Shown one piece after another: positions 44,364 to 52,297 of a DNA stretch of 64,000 nucleotides. The position numbers and the translations under genes were made by a program. The notes under the pieces are model-generated. The model saw nothing but the letters and a program-made list of their open reading frames with translations, was not told the DNA's origin and did not search any database. The DNA is taken from contig JABGQM010000007.1 of NCBI GenBank assembly GCA_018648805.1, forward strand, positions 1 to 64,000. The letters run 5' to 3'. The stretch comes from Verrucomicrobiota bacterium (lineage in GTDB: Bacteria > Verrucomicrobiota > Kiritimatiellia > UBA8416 > JABMPJ01). The stretch's first letter is position 1. Every line of letters starts with the position of its first letter.

Positions 44364-44506
44364 CAATATCCAACAGCCAACACTCAAATCCAATTTCCAA
44401 GGGGGGATCCTTTGTCAGCCTTCACGCAACCTTCCGCAATTCCCATGTGTATCGCTTGAATTCTCACCTTGGATATTGGATATTCCTTGTTGGACATTGG
44501 ATATTC
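44364..44506. repeat. Inverted copies of the GGATATTGGATATT-type dispersed repeat
   Basis: Left tract CAATATCCAACAGCCAACAC then TCAAATCCAATTTCCAA (44364-44400); right tract TTGGATATTGGATATTCC then TTGTTGGACATTGGATATTC (44469-44506). They are in opposite orientation and could fold back. This fills the 246-base gap before the methyltransferase gene; the motif family is widely scattered in environmental bacterial genomes. Confidence 0.6.
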
Positions 44507-44571
44507 TCCCCCGTTTCTCCGCATTTCTTTATCCCAAGTCCTTTTCGAATAAGCTCTAAATAGGAGTCGCC

Positions 44572-45180
44572 ATGGGCATCAGCCGTGAAGCGCTACGCTA
44601 CAACTTTCAGTTCCTGATCCTGACCCTGGCCGTGCGCCTCTGGATTCCGGCCGAACGGCGCCGCGTCATCAACGCCCTCGGCTTGAAACCGGGCGACAGC
44701 GTGCTGGACCACTGCTCCGGCCTGGGGGGCAACCTGGCCCCTCTCTGCGCCGCGATCAGTCCGGGTGGCCGCGTTAACGCGATGGACAACTCCCCGGCCA
44801 TGGTGCGCGCCGCGAGCCGGCTGGCCACCCGGCGCCGACTGCCCGTTACGGTCGAGAAAGCCGACGCGATGGCCCTGCCCTACCCCGACGACGCCTTCGA
44901 TGCAGTGATGCATACCGGGGCAATCAACCAGTTCGGCGATCAGCGCCAGGCGGCCATGGACGAGATCCTGCGCGTCACAAAGCCCGGCGGCGTGATCTGC
45001 ATCCAGGACGAAGGCATGTCCACGGCCCGGGCCGCGACCCGATTCGGCAGGTTCCTGATCAAGCAGAACCCGATGTTTCTGGATCCCATCCCTATTGAGC
45101 TGGTTCCTGACGGGGTGAATGCCAGGGTCGAGCGCGTTATGGCCGATCTCTTTTTCAATATTGTGTTCCGCAAGCCGTAG
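44572..45180 (+). CDS. SAM-dependent methyltransferase (UbiE/MenG-like)
   Basis: 202 residues. ATG with AGGAG eight bases upstream. The N-terminus has a hydrophobic segment (YNFQFLILTLAVRLWIP), possibly a membrane anchor. Motif I is SVLDHCSGLGGNLAPL; then VNAMDNSPAMVRAASRLA, ADAMALPYPDDAFDAVMHTGAI and VTKPGGVICIQDEG. The motif I Gly-x-Gly form is slightly altered (CSGLGG). The substrate is unknown; a lipid or quinone-like acceptor is possible. It is flanked by repeat tracts and not in an operon. Confidence 0.85.
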   Translation: MGISREALRYNFQFLILTLAVRLWIPAERRRVINALGLKPGDSVLDHCSGLGGNLAPLCAAISPGGRVNAMDNSPAMVRAASRLATRRRLPVTVEKADAMALPYPDDAFDAVMHTGAINQFGDQRQAAMDEILRVTKPGGVICIQDEGMSTARAATRFGRFLIKQNPMFLDPIPIELVPDGVNARVERVMADLFFNIVFRKP

Positions 45181-45189
45181 GGGGAGGGA

Positions 45190-45405
45190 AGTGAGCAGGG
45201 GGAGGGAAGTGAGCAGTGAGCAGTGGGCAGGGGGCAGGGGGCAGTGGGGTCTCAGGGATGCAGAAGCCTGTTTGGACTTGGCTGTCATCCCGTGAATCGG
45301 GGCTCTTTCCTGTCCCACTGCTTACTGCTGACTGCTCACTGCTCACTCTATTCAGTCCCACTGCTTACTACTTACTGCTCACTGCTCACTGCTCACTGCT
45401 CACTC
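45190..45405. repeat. Inverted tracts of GTGAGCA / TGCTCAC repeats upstream of etfB
   Basis: Left tract of GTGAGCAGT units (45190-45245) and right tract of ACTGCTCACTGCTCACTG units (45316-45405), so an imperfect long inverted repeat with about 70 bases of loop. It occupies most of the 306-base gap before etfB. Simple tracts of this type are scattered in many environmental genomes. Confidence 0.6.
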
Positions 45406-45486
45406 TATTCAGGCTTGCCAATCCGGCGGTGGGCAGACTACCTTTACATGTTTCGTTGAATAGAGGTCCAGAGAGGGGAACACCAG

Positions 45487-46281
45487 ATGCATTTTGTTGT
45501 CTGCATTAAGCAGGTACCAGAGAAGACTGACGTCAAGATCAACCCAGAAACCAACACGCTCATACGTGAGGGTGTCGAGTCGATCGTTAACCCGTTTGAT
45601 ACCTATGCCATCGAAGAGGCCTTGCGCCTCAAAGAGCGTGTCGGCGGCACAGTGACCGCCATCAGCATGGGCCCGCCCCAGGCGGAAGCGGTCCTGCGCG
45701 AAGCCATCTCGATGGGGGTCGACACCGGGATCCTTATTTCGGATCGCGCCTTCGCCGGCAGCGACACCTGGGCCACCAGCTACACCCTTTCACAGGCGAT
45801 CAAGAAACTGGACGACGTGGATGTAATCCTCTGCGGAAAACAGGCTTCCGACGGCGATACGGCTCAGGTAGGCCCCGGCATTGCGACCCATCTCGATCTG
45901 CCGCAGATCACCTATGTGCGCAAAATTGAAGAGATCGAAGCGGGACGCATTGTAGGCGAGCGCCTGCTCGAGACCGGCTACGAGGTCATCGAGAGCTCGC
46001 TGCCCTGCCTCCTGACCGTGGTCAAGGAGATCAACGAGCCGCGTCTGCCCTCGCTCAAGGGCAAGATGGCCGCACGCAAGGCCGAGATTGCCACCTGGAC
46101 GGCCGCGCAGCTCGACTGCGACCCGGCGAAACTCGGGTTGGATGGTTCGCCCACCAAGGTGGTCAAGATCTTCACCCCGCCCCCGCGCGGTGGCGGCGAG
46201 ATGTTGACCGGCGATGCAGATGAGGTGGTACCGCAGTTGATCGAAAAACTTAAAGCAATAGTGGTCGGCGGCGCCGCCTAG
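45487..46281 (+). CDS. etfB: Electron transfer flavoprotein beta subunit
   Basis: 264 residues. MHFVVCIKQVPEKTDVKINPETNTLIREG and the family hallmark DVILCGKQASDGDTAQVGPGIATHLDLPQITYV are present. The C-terminal part has EPRLPSLKGKMAARKAEIATW. With etfA it binds FAD and shuttles electrons; in bifurcating enzymes EtfB carries the bifurcating FAD. GAGAGGGG lies about nine bases upstream. It forms an operon with etfA, but no acyl-CoA or lactate dehydrogenase partner is in the window. Confidence 0.93.
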   Translation: MHFVVCIKQVPEKTDVKINPETNTLIREGVESIVNPFDTYAIEEALRLKERVGGTVTAISMGPPQAEAVLREAISMGVDTGILISDRAFAGSDTWATSYTLSQAIKKLDDVDVILCGKQASDGDTAQVGPGIATHLDLPQITYVRKIEEIEAGRIVGERLLETGYEVIESSLPCLLTVVKEINEPRLPSLKGKMAARKAEIATWTAAQLDCDPAKLGLDGSPTKVVKIFTPPPRGGGEMLTGDADEVVPQLIEKLKAIVVGGAA

Positions 46282-46296
46282 GGAGCGAGAGATTTT

Positions 46297-47502
46297 ATGA
46301 GCGATGATCCTATCAAAGTAAGTGATGAAACCTGTGTCGGCTGTCAGCTCTGCGTCAAGGCCTGTCCCTTTAACGCGATCAGCATGGACGATAAGCTGGC
46401 CGTGATCGACCTGACCCAGTGCACGCTGTGCGGCGCCTGCGTGCCGGCCTGCAAGTTTGACGCCATCACCATGCGCGAAAGCACCAAGGCCGCGGCCGAT
46501 TTCAGCGCCTACAAGGACGTGTGGGTCTTTGCCGAGCAGGATGACGGCGTCATCCAGTCGGTCACCTACGAACTCCTGGGTGAGGGCCGGCAGCTGGCCG
46601 ACGACCTGGGCATGCAGCTCTGCGCCATCCTGCTTGGCTCCGGCATGGAGGCCCAGGCCCAGGACCTGATTGCACGCGGGGCCGAGAAAGTCTATCTGGT
46701 TGACCAGCCCGAGCTGACCTACTTCCAGGATGAGCCCTATGCCGCCGTGATCTCCGAACTGGTGCTGCGCCATCAGCCCAACGTGCTGCTGTGCGGCGCC
46801 ACGACGGTGGGACGCAGCGTCGTCTCGCGCGTCGCCATCGCCACTGGGGCCGGTCTGACGGCCGACTGCACCGGCTTGGCGATCGATCCCGATACCAAGG
46901 ATTTGCTGCAGACCCGCCCGGCCTTCGGCGGCAACATCATGGCGACCATTCAGTCGCCTCACACGCGGCCACAGATGGCCACGGTACGCCACAAGGTTTT
47001 CAAAGAAGCCGAGCCAGACTCCGCCCGCACGGGCGAGGTGCTACTGCAGGAGATCGACAAGGCGTTGCTGGCCTCGCGCACGAAACGGCTGTCGTTTGTG
47101 CCCGAGGAAGACAACATCGTCAACATCGCCGAGGCCGACTACGTGATCGGCGGCGGACGCGGCATGGGCAGCCCCGAGCATTTCGATATTCTGCACGAGC
47201 TGGCCGAGGTCCTCGGTGGCGGCGTCTCCGCCTCGCGGGCGGCTGTGGACGCCAACTGGATCGCCTATTCGCACCAGGTGGGACAGACCGGCAAGACCGT
47301 CTGCCCGAAAATCTATATCGCCTGCGGCATCAGCGGCCAGATCCAGCATCTGGCCGGGATGTCTTCCTCGGATGTGATCATTGCGATCAACAAGGATCCG
47401 GATGCCCCGATTTTCTCCGTCGCCACGGTGGGTATCGTGGGTGACGTCTTCGAGATCGTGCCGCGCCTGACCGCTGAATTGCGAAAAGTACTTGGAAAAT
47501 AG
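46297..47502 (+). CDS. etfA: Electron transfer flavoprotein alpha subunit with N-terminal ferredoxin domain
   Basis: 401 residues, about 75 longer than plain EtfA. The extra N-terminus has two [4Fe-4S] motifs, CVGCQLCVKACPF and CTLCGACVPACKF. The EtfA core follows: VLLCGATTVGRSVVSRVA, GLTADCTGL, TRPAFGGNIMATI, and the FAD loop ADYVIGGGRGMGS with the closing YIACGISGQIQHLAGM and INKDPDAPIFSVAT. The ferredoxin extension is known in caffeyl-CoA reductase-type and some lactate dehydrogenase Etf proteins that bifurcate electrons to ferredoxin. It is 15 bases downstream of etfB. Confidence 0.93.
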   Translation: MSDDPIKVSDETCVGCQLCVKACPFNAISMDDKLAVIDLTQCTLCGACVPACKFDAITMRESTKAAADFSAYKDVWVFAEQDDGVIQSVTYELLGEGRQLADDLGMQLCAILLGSGMEAQAQDLIARGAEKVYLVDQPELTYFQDEPYAAVISELVLRHQPNVLLCGATTVGRSVVSRVAIATGAGLTADCTGLAIDPDTKDLLQTRPAFGGNIMATIQSPHTRPQMATVRHKVFKEAEPDSARTGEVLLQEIDKALLASRTKRLSFVPEEDNIVNIAEADYVIGGGRGMGSPEHFDILHELAEVLGGGVSASRAAVDANWIAYSHQVGQTGKTVCPKIYIACGISGQIQHLAGMSSSDVIIAINKDPDAPIFSVATVGIVGDVFEIVPRLTAELRKVLGK

Positions 47503-47527
47503 TTAAAAAACAACCGGGGATCCCCTT

Positions 47528-48337
47528 ATGAAGACCACTCGTCTGCTCTGCCTGACACTCCTGCTCATCACCAGTCTGGGCGCCACCGCCCACGCCGCCA
47601 AGCGCGACGCGGTCATCGTCATGCCGGTACGTTATACCGTTGTGCAGTTTGCCTTTGACGTCGCCCGCATTCGCCCCGTCGAACTGGTGGCCTATGACAA
47701 AGGTGTGGGTGATGAGCCCCTCCTGCTGCATGTGTGGGATGCCGCCGCGACCGACTGGAAGCCGGCCGACATCGCGGCCTACCAGGACGGCAGCCTGTTT
47801 GGCGCCCGGCCGAAGCAGGCCTTCCTGATCGGTGGCGACGAGGCTCTGCCCGCCGAGCTTGCGGATGGATCGGGCTGGTGCAAGAAGGTCACACGCATCC
47901 CCTCGCTCAAGGTGGTCGACATGGCCAACAGCATGAACGCAAAGCTGAAATTCTCGGGTAAAGAGTGGAAGCGACTAGCCCAGCGCCACAATCTGGAACT
48001 GGCCGACGACAACGCCGAGCGCCGCCGCTATGGCCGGTATGGCAAGCCGGGCACGCAGCCCAGCGGTCCGCGTCCGGTCAACCCGCTGCTGGCCCGTTTC
48101 CGTCGCGCCAAGAAAGAAGCCCCCGAGGCAGCGGCCCCCGACGACGACACCATCGAGATCACGCCGGTTGACGACGCCGTGAAAGCGATGCCCTCCGAGA
48201 GCCCCGAAGCAGACAAGGGCGTGCCGGTTCCTGAGGTCAAGGCCGAGATCGAAGCGGCCGCTGAAGCCGTGGTTGAACCGGCGGCAGCACCCGCGGTCGT
48301 CGCACCCGAGGTCGATACCCCGGCCGAATTCAAGTAG
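47528..48337 (+). CDS. Exported protein of unknown function
   Basis: 269 residues. A signal peptide ends near GATAHAAKRD. A compact domain of about 150 residues follows (AVIVMPVRYTVVQFAFDVA, PADIAAYQDGSLFGARPKQAFLIGG, WCKKVTRIPSLKVVDMANSM), then an Ala/Glu/Pro-rich tail from residue 190. I do not recognise a family. It lies 25 bases after etfA in the same direction, but the product's location makes a functional link doubtful. Convergent with proA. Confidence 0.7.
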   Translation: MKTTRLLCLTLLLITSLGATAHAAKRDAVIVMPVRYTVVQFAFDVARIRPVELVAYDKGVGDEPLLLHVWDAAATDWKPADIAAYQDGSLFGARPKQAFLIGGDEALPAELADGSGWCKKVTRIPSLKVVDMANSMNAKLKFSGKEWKRLAQRHNLELADDNAERRRYGRYGKPGTQPSGPRPVNPLLARFRRAKKEAPEAAAPDDDTIEITPVDDAVKAMPSESPEADKGVPVPEVKAEIEAAAEAVVEPAAAPAVVAPEVDTPAEFK

Positions 48338-48341
48338 GTCC

Positions 48342-49598
48342 CTACGAGCGGATCTGGCCTTTGCCGTAGACCAGGTACTTGTACGTGGTCAGTTCTTCGA
48401 GCCCCATGGGTCCGCGGGCATGCAGCTTGTCGGTGCTGATCCCAATTTCAGCCCCCATGCCAAACTCCCCGCCATCCGTGAAACGGGTCGAGGCATTGAC
48501 ATAGACCGTTGACGAATCCACATCGCGCAGGAATGCCTGCTGGGCCGGTGCCGACTCGGTCACAATGGCATCCGAATGACGCGAACCATAGGTGTTGATG
48601 TGGTCGATCGCCGCCTGCACCGACGGCACCACGCGTACCGCCAGGATCAAGTCGAGGTATTCCTCGAACCAGTCATCCTTGGTCGCTTCCTTCATGCCCG
48701 GCACGATCGCACGGGCCGCCCCATCCCCGCGCAGCTCAACCCCCTGCTCCCCCAGCCGCGCAGCCAGTGCGGGCAGGAAGTCCCCCGCGGCGCCTTCGTG
48801 CACGAGCAGCGTCTCGATGGCGTTGCAGACGCCCGGGCGCTGACACTTCGCATTCTCGGCAATCCCGAGGGCCATCTCCATAGTGGCACCTTGATCGACA
48901 TAGAGGTGGCAAACGCCCTTGTAGTGCTTGATCACCGGCACGTGCGCCATTTCGGTCACGGCACGGATCAGGGCTTCGCCCCCGCGCGGAATCACGAGAT
49001 CGACCCTGCCGTCGAGCTGAACCAGCTCCTTGACCGCTTCGCGGTCGGTCGTACGGATAAGCTGAATCGCATACTCGGGCAGCCCCTTTTGACGCCCCCC
49101 CTCGATCAGGGCATCCGCGATAGCCGCATTCGAGTTCACGGCCTCCTTGCCGCCACGCAGAATCACCGCGTTGGAGGTCTTGAAGCAGAGCACCGCGCTG
49201 TCAGCCGTCACGTTGGGGCGTGACTCGTAGATGATGCCTACCACACCGATCGGCACGCGCTGCTTGATGATCTCAAGGCCATTGGGGCGGATCCAGCGGC
49301 TAATCCGGGAGCCGATGGGGTCTTTGAGCGCTGCCACGGCCTGGATGCCCTTGATCATGCCGTCGATCCGTGCGTCGGTAATGAGCAAGCGGTCGAGCAT
49401 CGCGTCGGAGAGACCCGCGTTGCGGCCCTCCTCCATGTCGATCGCGTTGGCCGCCCGGATGGCCTCGCGGCGTGCCTCAAGCTCCGCGGCCATGGCCAGC
49501 AGGATCGCGTTCTTCGTGCGCGCCTTCAGCGGCACCAGCTCGCGCGACGCATTCAACGCGCGCTGCCCGATGGCGACCATATCGTCATGCAAACTCAT
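48342..49598 (-). CDS. proA: Gamma-glutamyl phosphate reductase
   Basis: 418 residues, the normal ProA length. The aldehyde-dehydrogenase-like fold includes GVVGIIYESRPNVTADSAVLCFKTSNAVILRGG, the catalytic Cys region ENAKCQRPGVCNAIETLLVH, GSRHSDAIVTE and VNASTRFTDGGEFGMGAEIGIST. It reduces L-glutamyl 5-phosphate to glutamate 5-semialdehyde with NADPH in proline synthesis. Immediately downstream of proB on the same strand (35-base gap), so the pair is probably co-transcribed. ATG 49598 is the typical MSLHDDMVAIG start. Confidence 0.95.
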   Translation of the reverse strand: MSLHDDMVAIGQRALNASRELVPLKARTKNAILLAMAAELEARREAIRAANAIDMEEGRNAGLSDAMLDRLLITDARIDGMIKGIQAVAALKDPIGSRISRWIRPNGLEIIKQRVPIGVVGIIYESRPNVTADSAVLCFKTSNAVILRGGKEAVNSNAAIADALIEGGRQKGLPEYAIQLIRTTDREAVKELVQLDGRVDLVIPRGGEALIRAVTEMAHVPVIKHYKGVCHLYVDQGATMEMALGIAENAKCQRPGVCNAIETLLVHEGAAGDFLPALAARLGEQGVELRGDGAARAIVPGMKEATKDDWFEEYLDLILAVRVVPSVQAAIDHINTYGSRHSDAIVTESAPAQQAFLRDVDSSTVYVNASTRFTDGGEFGMGAEIGISTDKLHARGPMGLEELTTYKYLVYGKGQIRS

Positions 49599-49633
49599 AG
49601 CGGGATTCCCCTCTCCAGCCGCAGCGTGTATCG

Positions 49634-50452
49634 CTACAGCCCCGAGGCAAGGATGATCGTTCCGACATCCTCGCCGTTCATAATACGCGTCAGCACGCTG
49701 GCCTGTCTGCCATTGGCTATAACCGAGGTACAGCCCGCGTCGGCGACCGCCTTGGCCGCTTTCAGCTTGGTAGCCATGCCCCCCTTCGACAAGTGTGATT
49801 CCCCGTGCTTGACCAGCTTGAAGGTGGAGCGATCGATCGTTTCGAAATAGGGAATCCGCCGCGAGCGCCCCGTGTCACTGATATCCCGCACGCCATCCAC
49901 CGTGCTGAGCAGCACCAGAAGATCGGCCCGGATCAGCTTGACGACCAGGGAGGCCATAAAATCGTTGTCGCCCACGCTCGCCACTGCCCGGATCTCCTCG
50001 TTGGCGACCACATCGTTCTCGTTGATGATGGGGATCACCCCGTGGCGAATCAGCGCGTCCATCGTACGGCGCGCATTCGTCAGGGTGACCTTGTGCTCGA
50101 AGTTGTCATGCGTCAGCAGAACCTGTCCCACCTTACAGCCCTGCTTCCCGAAGAGGGCCTCGTAGCGCGACATCATGCGGGTCTGCCCCACGGCCGCCGC
50201 CATCTGTAGTTCCGGCAACTCGGTTGGACGCACGCGCATGCCGAGCGACTCCATACCGGCGGCGATCGAACCCGACGAGACGAGAACGACTTCCTTGCCC
50301 GCCTTCTGCAGCGCCGCCAACTCCGTGATCAAGGCATCCATCCGCCGCACATCCGGCCGGCCGGTACGCTGCACCAGTACCCGACTGCCGATCTTGACGA
50401 CGACTCGGCGCACATCCTCGATCACTTCTCTATACTTGAGCGATTTCTTCAT
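49634..50452 (-). CDS. proB: Glutamate 5-kinase without a PUA domain
   Basis: 272 residues from ATG 50452 (MKKSLKYREV); the frame remains open to 50596 but lacks family similarity there. Amino-acid kinase fold: RRVVVKIGSRVLV, VVLVSSGSIAAGMESLGM, VIPIINENDVVANEEIR, VGDNDFMASLVVKLIRADLLVLLS and SKGGMATKLKAAKAV. It phosphorylates glutamate as the first step of proline synthesis and is normally feedback-inhibited by proline. The C-terminal PUA domain found in many ProB proteins is absent, as in other short forms. It is divergent from rex. Confidence 0.93.
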   Translation of the reverse strand: MKKSLKYREVIEDVRRVVVKIGSRVLVQRTGRPDVRRMDALITELAALQKAGKEVVLVSSGSIAAGMESLGMRVRPTELPELQMAAAVGQTRMMSRYEALFGKQGCKVGQVLLTHDNFEHKVTLTNARRTMDALIRHGVIPIINENDVVANEEIRAVASVGDNDFMASLVVKLIRADLLVLLSTVDGVRDISDTGRSRRIPYFETIDRSTFKLVKHGESHLSKGGMATKLKAAKAVADAGCTSVIANGRQASVLTRIMNGEDVGTIILASGL

Positions 50453-50559
50453 AAAGCGTGGGTAAAGTACCCTGAACGGGTGGCGTTGTACAAACCCCAA
50501 ATTGGGTGGCAAGGAAGTGCCAGGACTGATTCTTCTATCACCTCCCGTAAGGTGGATCG

Positions 50560-50597
50560 GTTGACGATTTATGCTGCGTGCAGCATAAATCGTCAAC
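50560..50597. repeat. 38-bp near-perfect palindrome between proB and rex
   Basis: GTTGACGATTTATGCTGC (50560-50577), two unpaired bases (GT), then the exact complement GCAGCATAAATCGTCAAC (50580-50597). No T-run on either side, so it is not a standard terminator. It lies in the shared upstream region of proB and rex and could be an operator. Confidence 0.8.
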
Positions 50598-50615
50598 GGG
50601 GCCCCTCCTTCTATC

Positions 50616-50633
50616 CCGTGATTTTTTTCACAA
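50616..50633. promoter_or_regulatory. Rex-box-like site 1
   Basis: CCGTGATTTTTTTCACAA matches the Rex consensus TTGTGAAN4TTCACAA at 11 of 14 defined positions. It lies 102 bases upstream of the rex start. Confidence 0.6.
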
Positions 50634-50671
50634 AAACTATAGACAGCCCGCTACGGCTGCGCTATGGTCTG

Positions 50672-50689
50672 CTGTGAACGATATCACAG
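50672..50689. promoter_or_regulatory. Rex-box-like site 2
   Basis: CTGTGAACGATATCACAG is a near-perfect inverted repeat with 11 of 14 consensus positions of the Rex box. It lies 46 bases upstream of the rex start codon, fitting autoregulation. Confidence 0.65.
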
Positions 50690-50734
50690 GTATACCCCAT
50701 GAGGGGTTACAGGCGAGTGTTTTTGGAGTAGATT

Positions 50735-51352
50735 GTGGCTTTATCGGGCAGAACAGTAGAGCGGCTGAGTGTATACCGACGGTTGTTGGTCATGCAGGGG
50801 CAGTCGGGAGAAGAGTCGGTCTACTCGCATCAGCTGGCCGAGATGGTATCGGGAACGGCGGCTCAGGTGCGGCGTGATTTAATGGAAGTGGGTGTCACGG
50901 GGCACTCGAAGCGGGGTTATCGGGTGGCCAACCTGATCGAGGGGATCAGCAAGGTTCTGGATGATCCGGCGGGCACGCGCATCGTATTGGTGGGTGCGGG
51001 CGACCTCGGGCGCGCGGCACTTGGATTCATCAAGGGACGGAATGCAGCCCTCAGGATTGTGGGTGCCTTCGACAATGATCCGAGCAAGATCGGGCGCGTG
51101 ATCCACGGCTATCGCTGTGCATCGATTGATGAGTTGGAGCGGGTGATCGCCGCCGAACAAGTTGAAGTGGCCATTATCACCACCCCCGCGGGTGTGGCCC
51201 AGCCGGTGTGTGACCGCCTCGTGGCGGCCGGTGTGCGCGGCATTGTCAATTTTGCCCCTACCCCTCTACAGGTTCCCGAGGGGGTATGGGTTGAGCGGGT
51301 CGATATCGCCACGGCCCTCGAGAAGGTCACCTGCCTGACACGCAGTGTGTGA
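50735..51352 (+). CDS. rex: Redox-sensing transcriptional repressor Rex
   Basis: 205 residues from GTG with GGAG six bases upstream. N-terminal winged helix: VERLSVYRRLLVMQGQSGEESVYSHQLAEMV and QVRRDLMEVG. Rossmann NADH domain: TRIVLVGAGDLGRAALGF, VGAFDNDPSKIGRVI and AIITTPAGVAQPVCDRLVAAGVRGIVNFAP. Rex binds its operators when NADH/NAD+ is low and releases them when NADH rises. It heads a run of eight same-strand genes through hydA at 59841 with gaps of 40 bases or less, and two Rex-like boxes precede it, so it probably controls the whole hydrogenase operon. Confidence 0.95.
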   Translation: MALSGRTVERLSVYRRLLVMQGQSGEESVYSHQLAEMVSGTAAQVRRDLMEVGVTGHSKRGYRVANLIEGISKVLDDPAGTRIVLVGAGDLGRAALGFIKGRNAALRIVGAFDNDPSKIGRVIHGYRCASIDELERVIAAEQVEVAIITTPAGVAQPVCDRLVAAGVRGIVNFAPTPLQVPEGVWVERVDIATALEKVTCLTRSV

Positions 51353-51392
51353 CCGCAAGCAATTGAAGTAATCCCTATAAGGAGTATTGAGC

Positions 51393-51758
51393 ATGAGTGA
51401 TGTGAAGACCGTATTGATTGTGGATGACGACCCGGACCTGCGGCATACCTACGAGTTGGTGTTGTCTGCGGCCGGCTACAATGTGTTGACCGCCTGCGAC
51501 AGTATTGAAGGCGAGTCCCAGGCCAAGGAAGCGAATCCCGACCTGATCCTGCTGGATGTCGTGATGGAAGAGGTCGATGCGGGCATCGTCTTTGCCGAGC
51601 GCTTCGCCGCGACCTACCCGATCATCCTGCTCTCGTCGATCGCAGATAGCTCGGTCAAGGTTTTTGACATCCACGAGCTGCCCGTTAAAACCATTCTACA
51701 AAAACCGATTGAGCCGAAGGCCCTGTGCGACGCGGTGCGCACGGTCATTGAAGCTTAA
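51393..51758 (+). CDS. Stand-alone response-regulator receiver
   Basis: 121 residues from ATG 51393, with AAGGAG eight bases upstream. Pure CheY-like receiver: VLIVDDDPDLRHTYELVL (acidic pair), the phosphoacceptor in DLILLDVVME, the Ser in ILLSSIADSS and the Lys in ILQKPIEPKAL. No output domain. It is sandwiched between rex and the first hydrogenase subunit, 40 and 20 bases from its neighbours. The loop after the phosphoacceptor (MEEVDAGIVFAERFA) is longer than in CheY. It may adjust hydrogenase activity or expression through a protein partner; no kinase is in the operon. Confidence 0.88.
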   Translation: MSDVKTVLIVDDDPDLRHTYELVLSAAGYNVLTACDSIEGESQAKEANPDLILLDVVMEEVDAGIVFAERFAATYPIILLSSIADSSVKVFDIHELPVKTILQKPIEPKALCDAVRTVIEA

Positions 51759-51778
51759 CGAACCAGGAGCACACCATC

Positions 51779-52297
51779 ATGAGCACCACCTGCTGTGAGC
51801 GCGATACGGTAATTGACGACCAACCGGAAGCACGCCAAACACTCGACACCTACCTCGACAGCCTGCCGCTGACAGATGATTCGACCCGCAATCGCGGGTT
51901 CCTGATCCAGTCGCTGCACAAAGCCCAGGACCTGTTCGGCTACCTGCCCGAGAGCGTACAGCTCCTTGTGGCTAATAAGCTGGGCATCCACCTCTCACAG
52001 GTCTACGGCGTGATCAGCTTCTACTCCTTCTTCTCCGACACGCCCTCAGGCGAGTTCCGGATCAACGTCTGTACGGGCACCGCCTGCTTCGTCAAAGGCG
52101 CCGGCAAGATCGTCGAGGAATTCACCCGCCTGCTCGGCATCGACGAAGGTGAGACCACTGGCGACATGCGCTTTTCACTGGGCGGCCTGCGCTGCGTGGG
52201 CGCCTGCAGCCTGGCACCGGTGGTCATGGTTAACGAACGGGTCTACGGCAACGTGACCCCCGAGATGGTCCCCGAAATTCTTAACGACTGCGAGTAA
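51779..52297 (+). CDS. hydC: NuoE/HydC-type [2Fe-2S] subunit of the first hydrogenase
   Basis: 172 residues. Thioredoxin-like NuoE fold with LIQSLHKAQDLFGYLPESV, then the four cluster Cys residues in NVCTGTACFVKGAG and GLRCVGACSLAPVVMVN. A Cys-rich N-terminal tail (MSTTCCERD) is unusual. It passes electrons between the flavin subunit and hydrogenase. Its stop TAA overlaps the ATG of the next gene by one base, pointing to translational coupling. First subunit of the upstream hydrogenase set; equivalent to HndA/HydC. Confidence 0.92.
   Translation: MSTTCCERDTVIDDQPEARQTLDTYLDSLPLTDDSTRNRGFLIQSLHKAQDLFGYLPESVQLLVANKLGIHLSQVYGVISFYSFFSDTPSGEFRINVCTGTACFVKGAGKIVEEFTRLLGIDEGETTGDMRFSLGGLRCVGACSLAPVVMVNERVYGNVTPEMVPEILNDCE

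Noticed and set aside
45790..46992. Minus-strand 400-residue frame across etfB and etfA
   Set aside because: It spans two well-recognised genes on the other strand and shows no family motif.
50560..50597. Palindrome as the proB or rex terminator
   Set aside because: It lies upstream of both genes and lacks a T-run on either strand.
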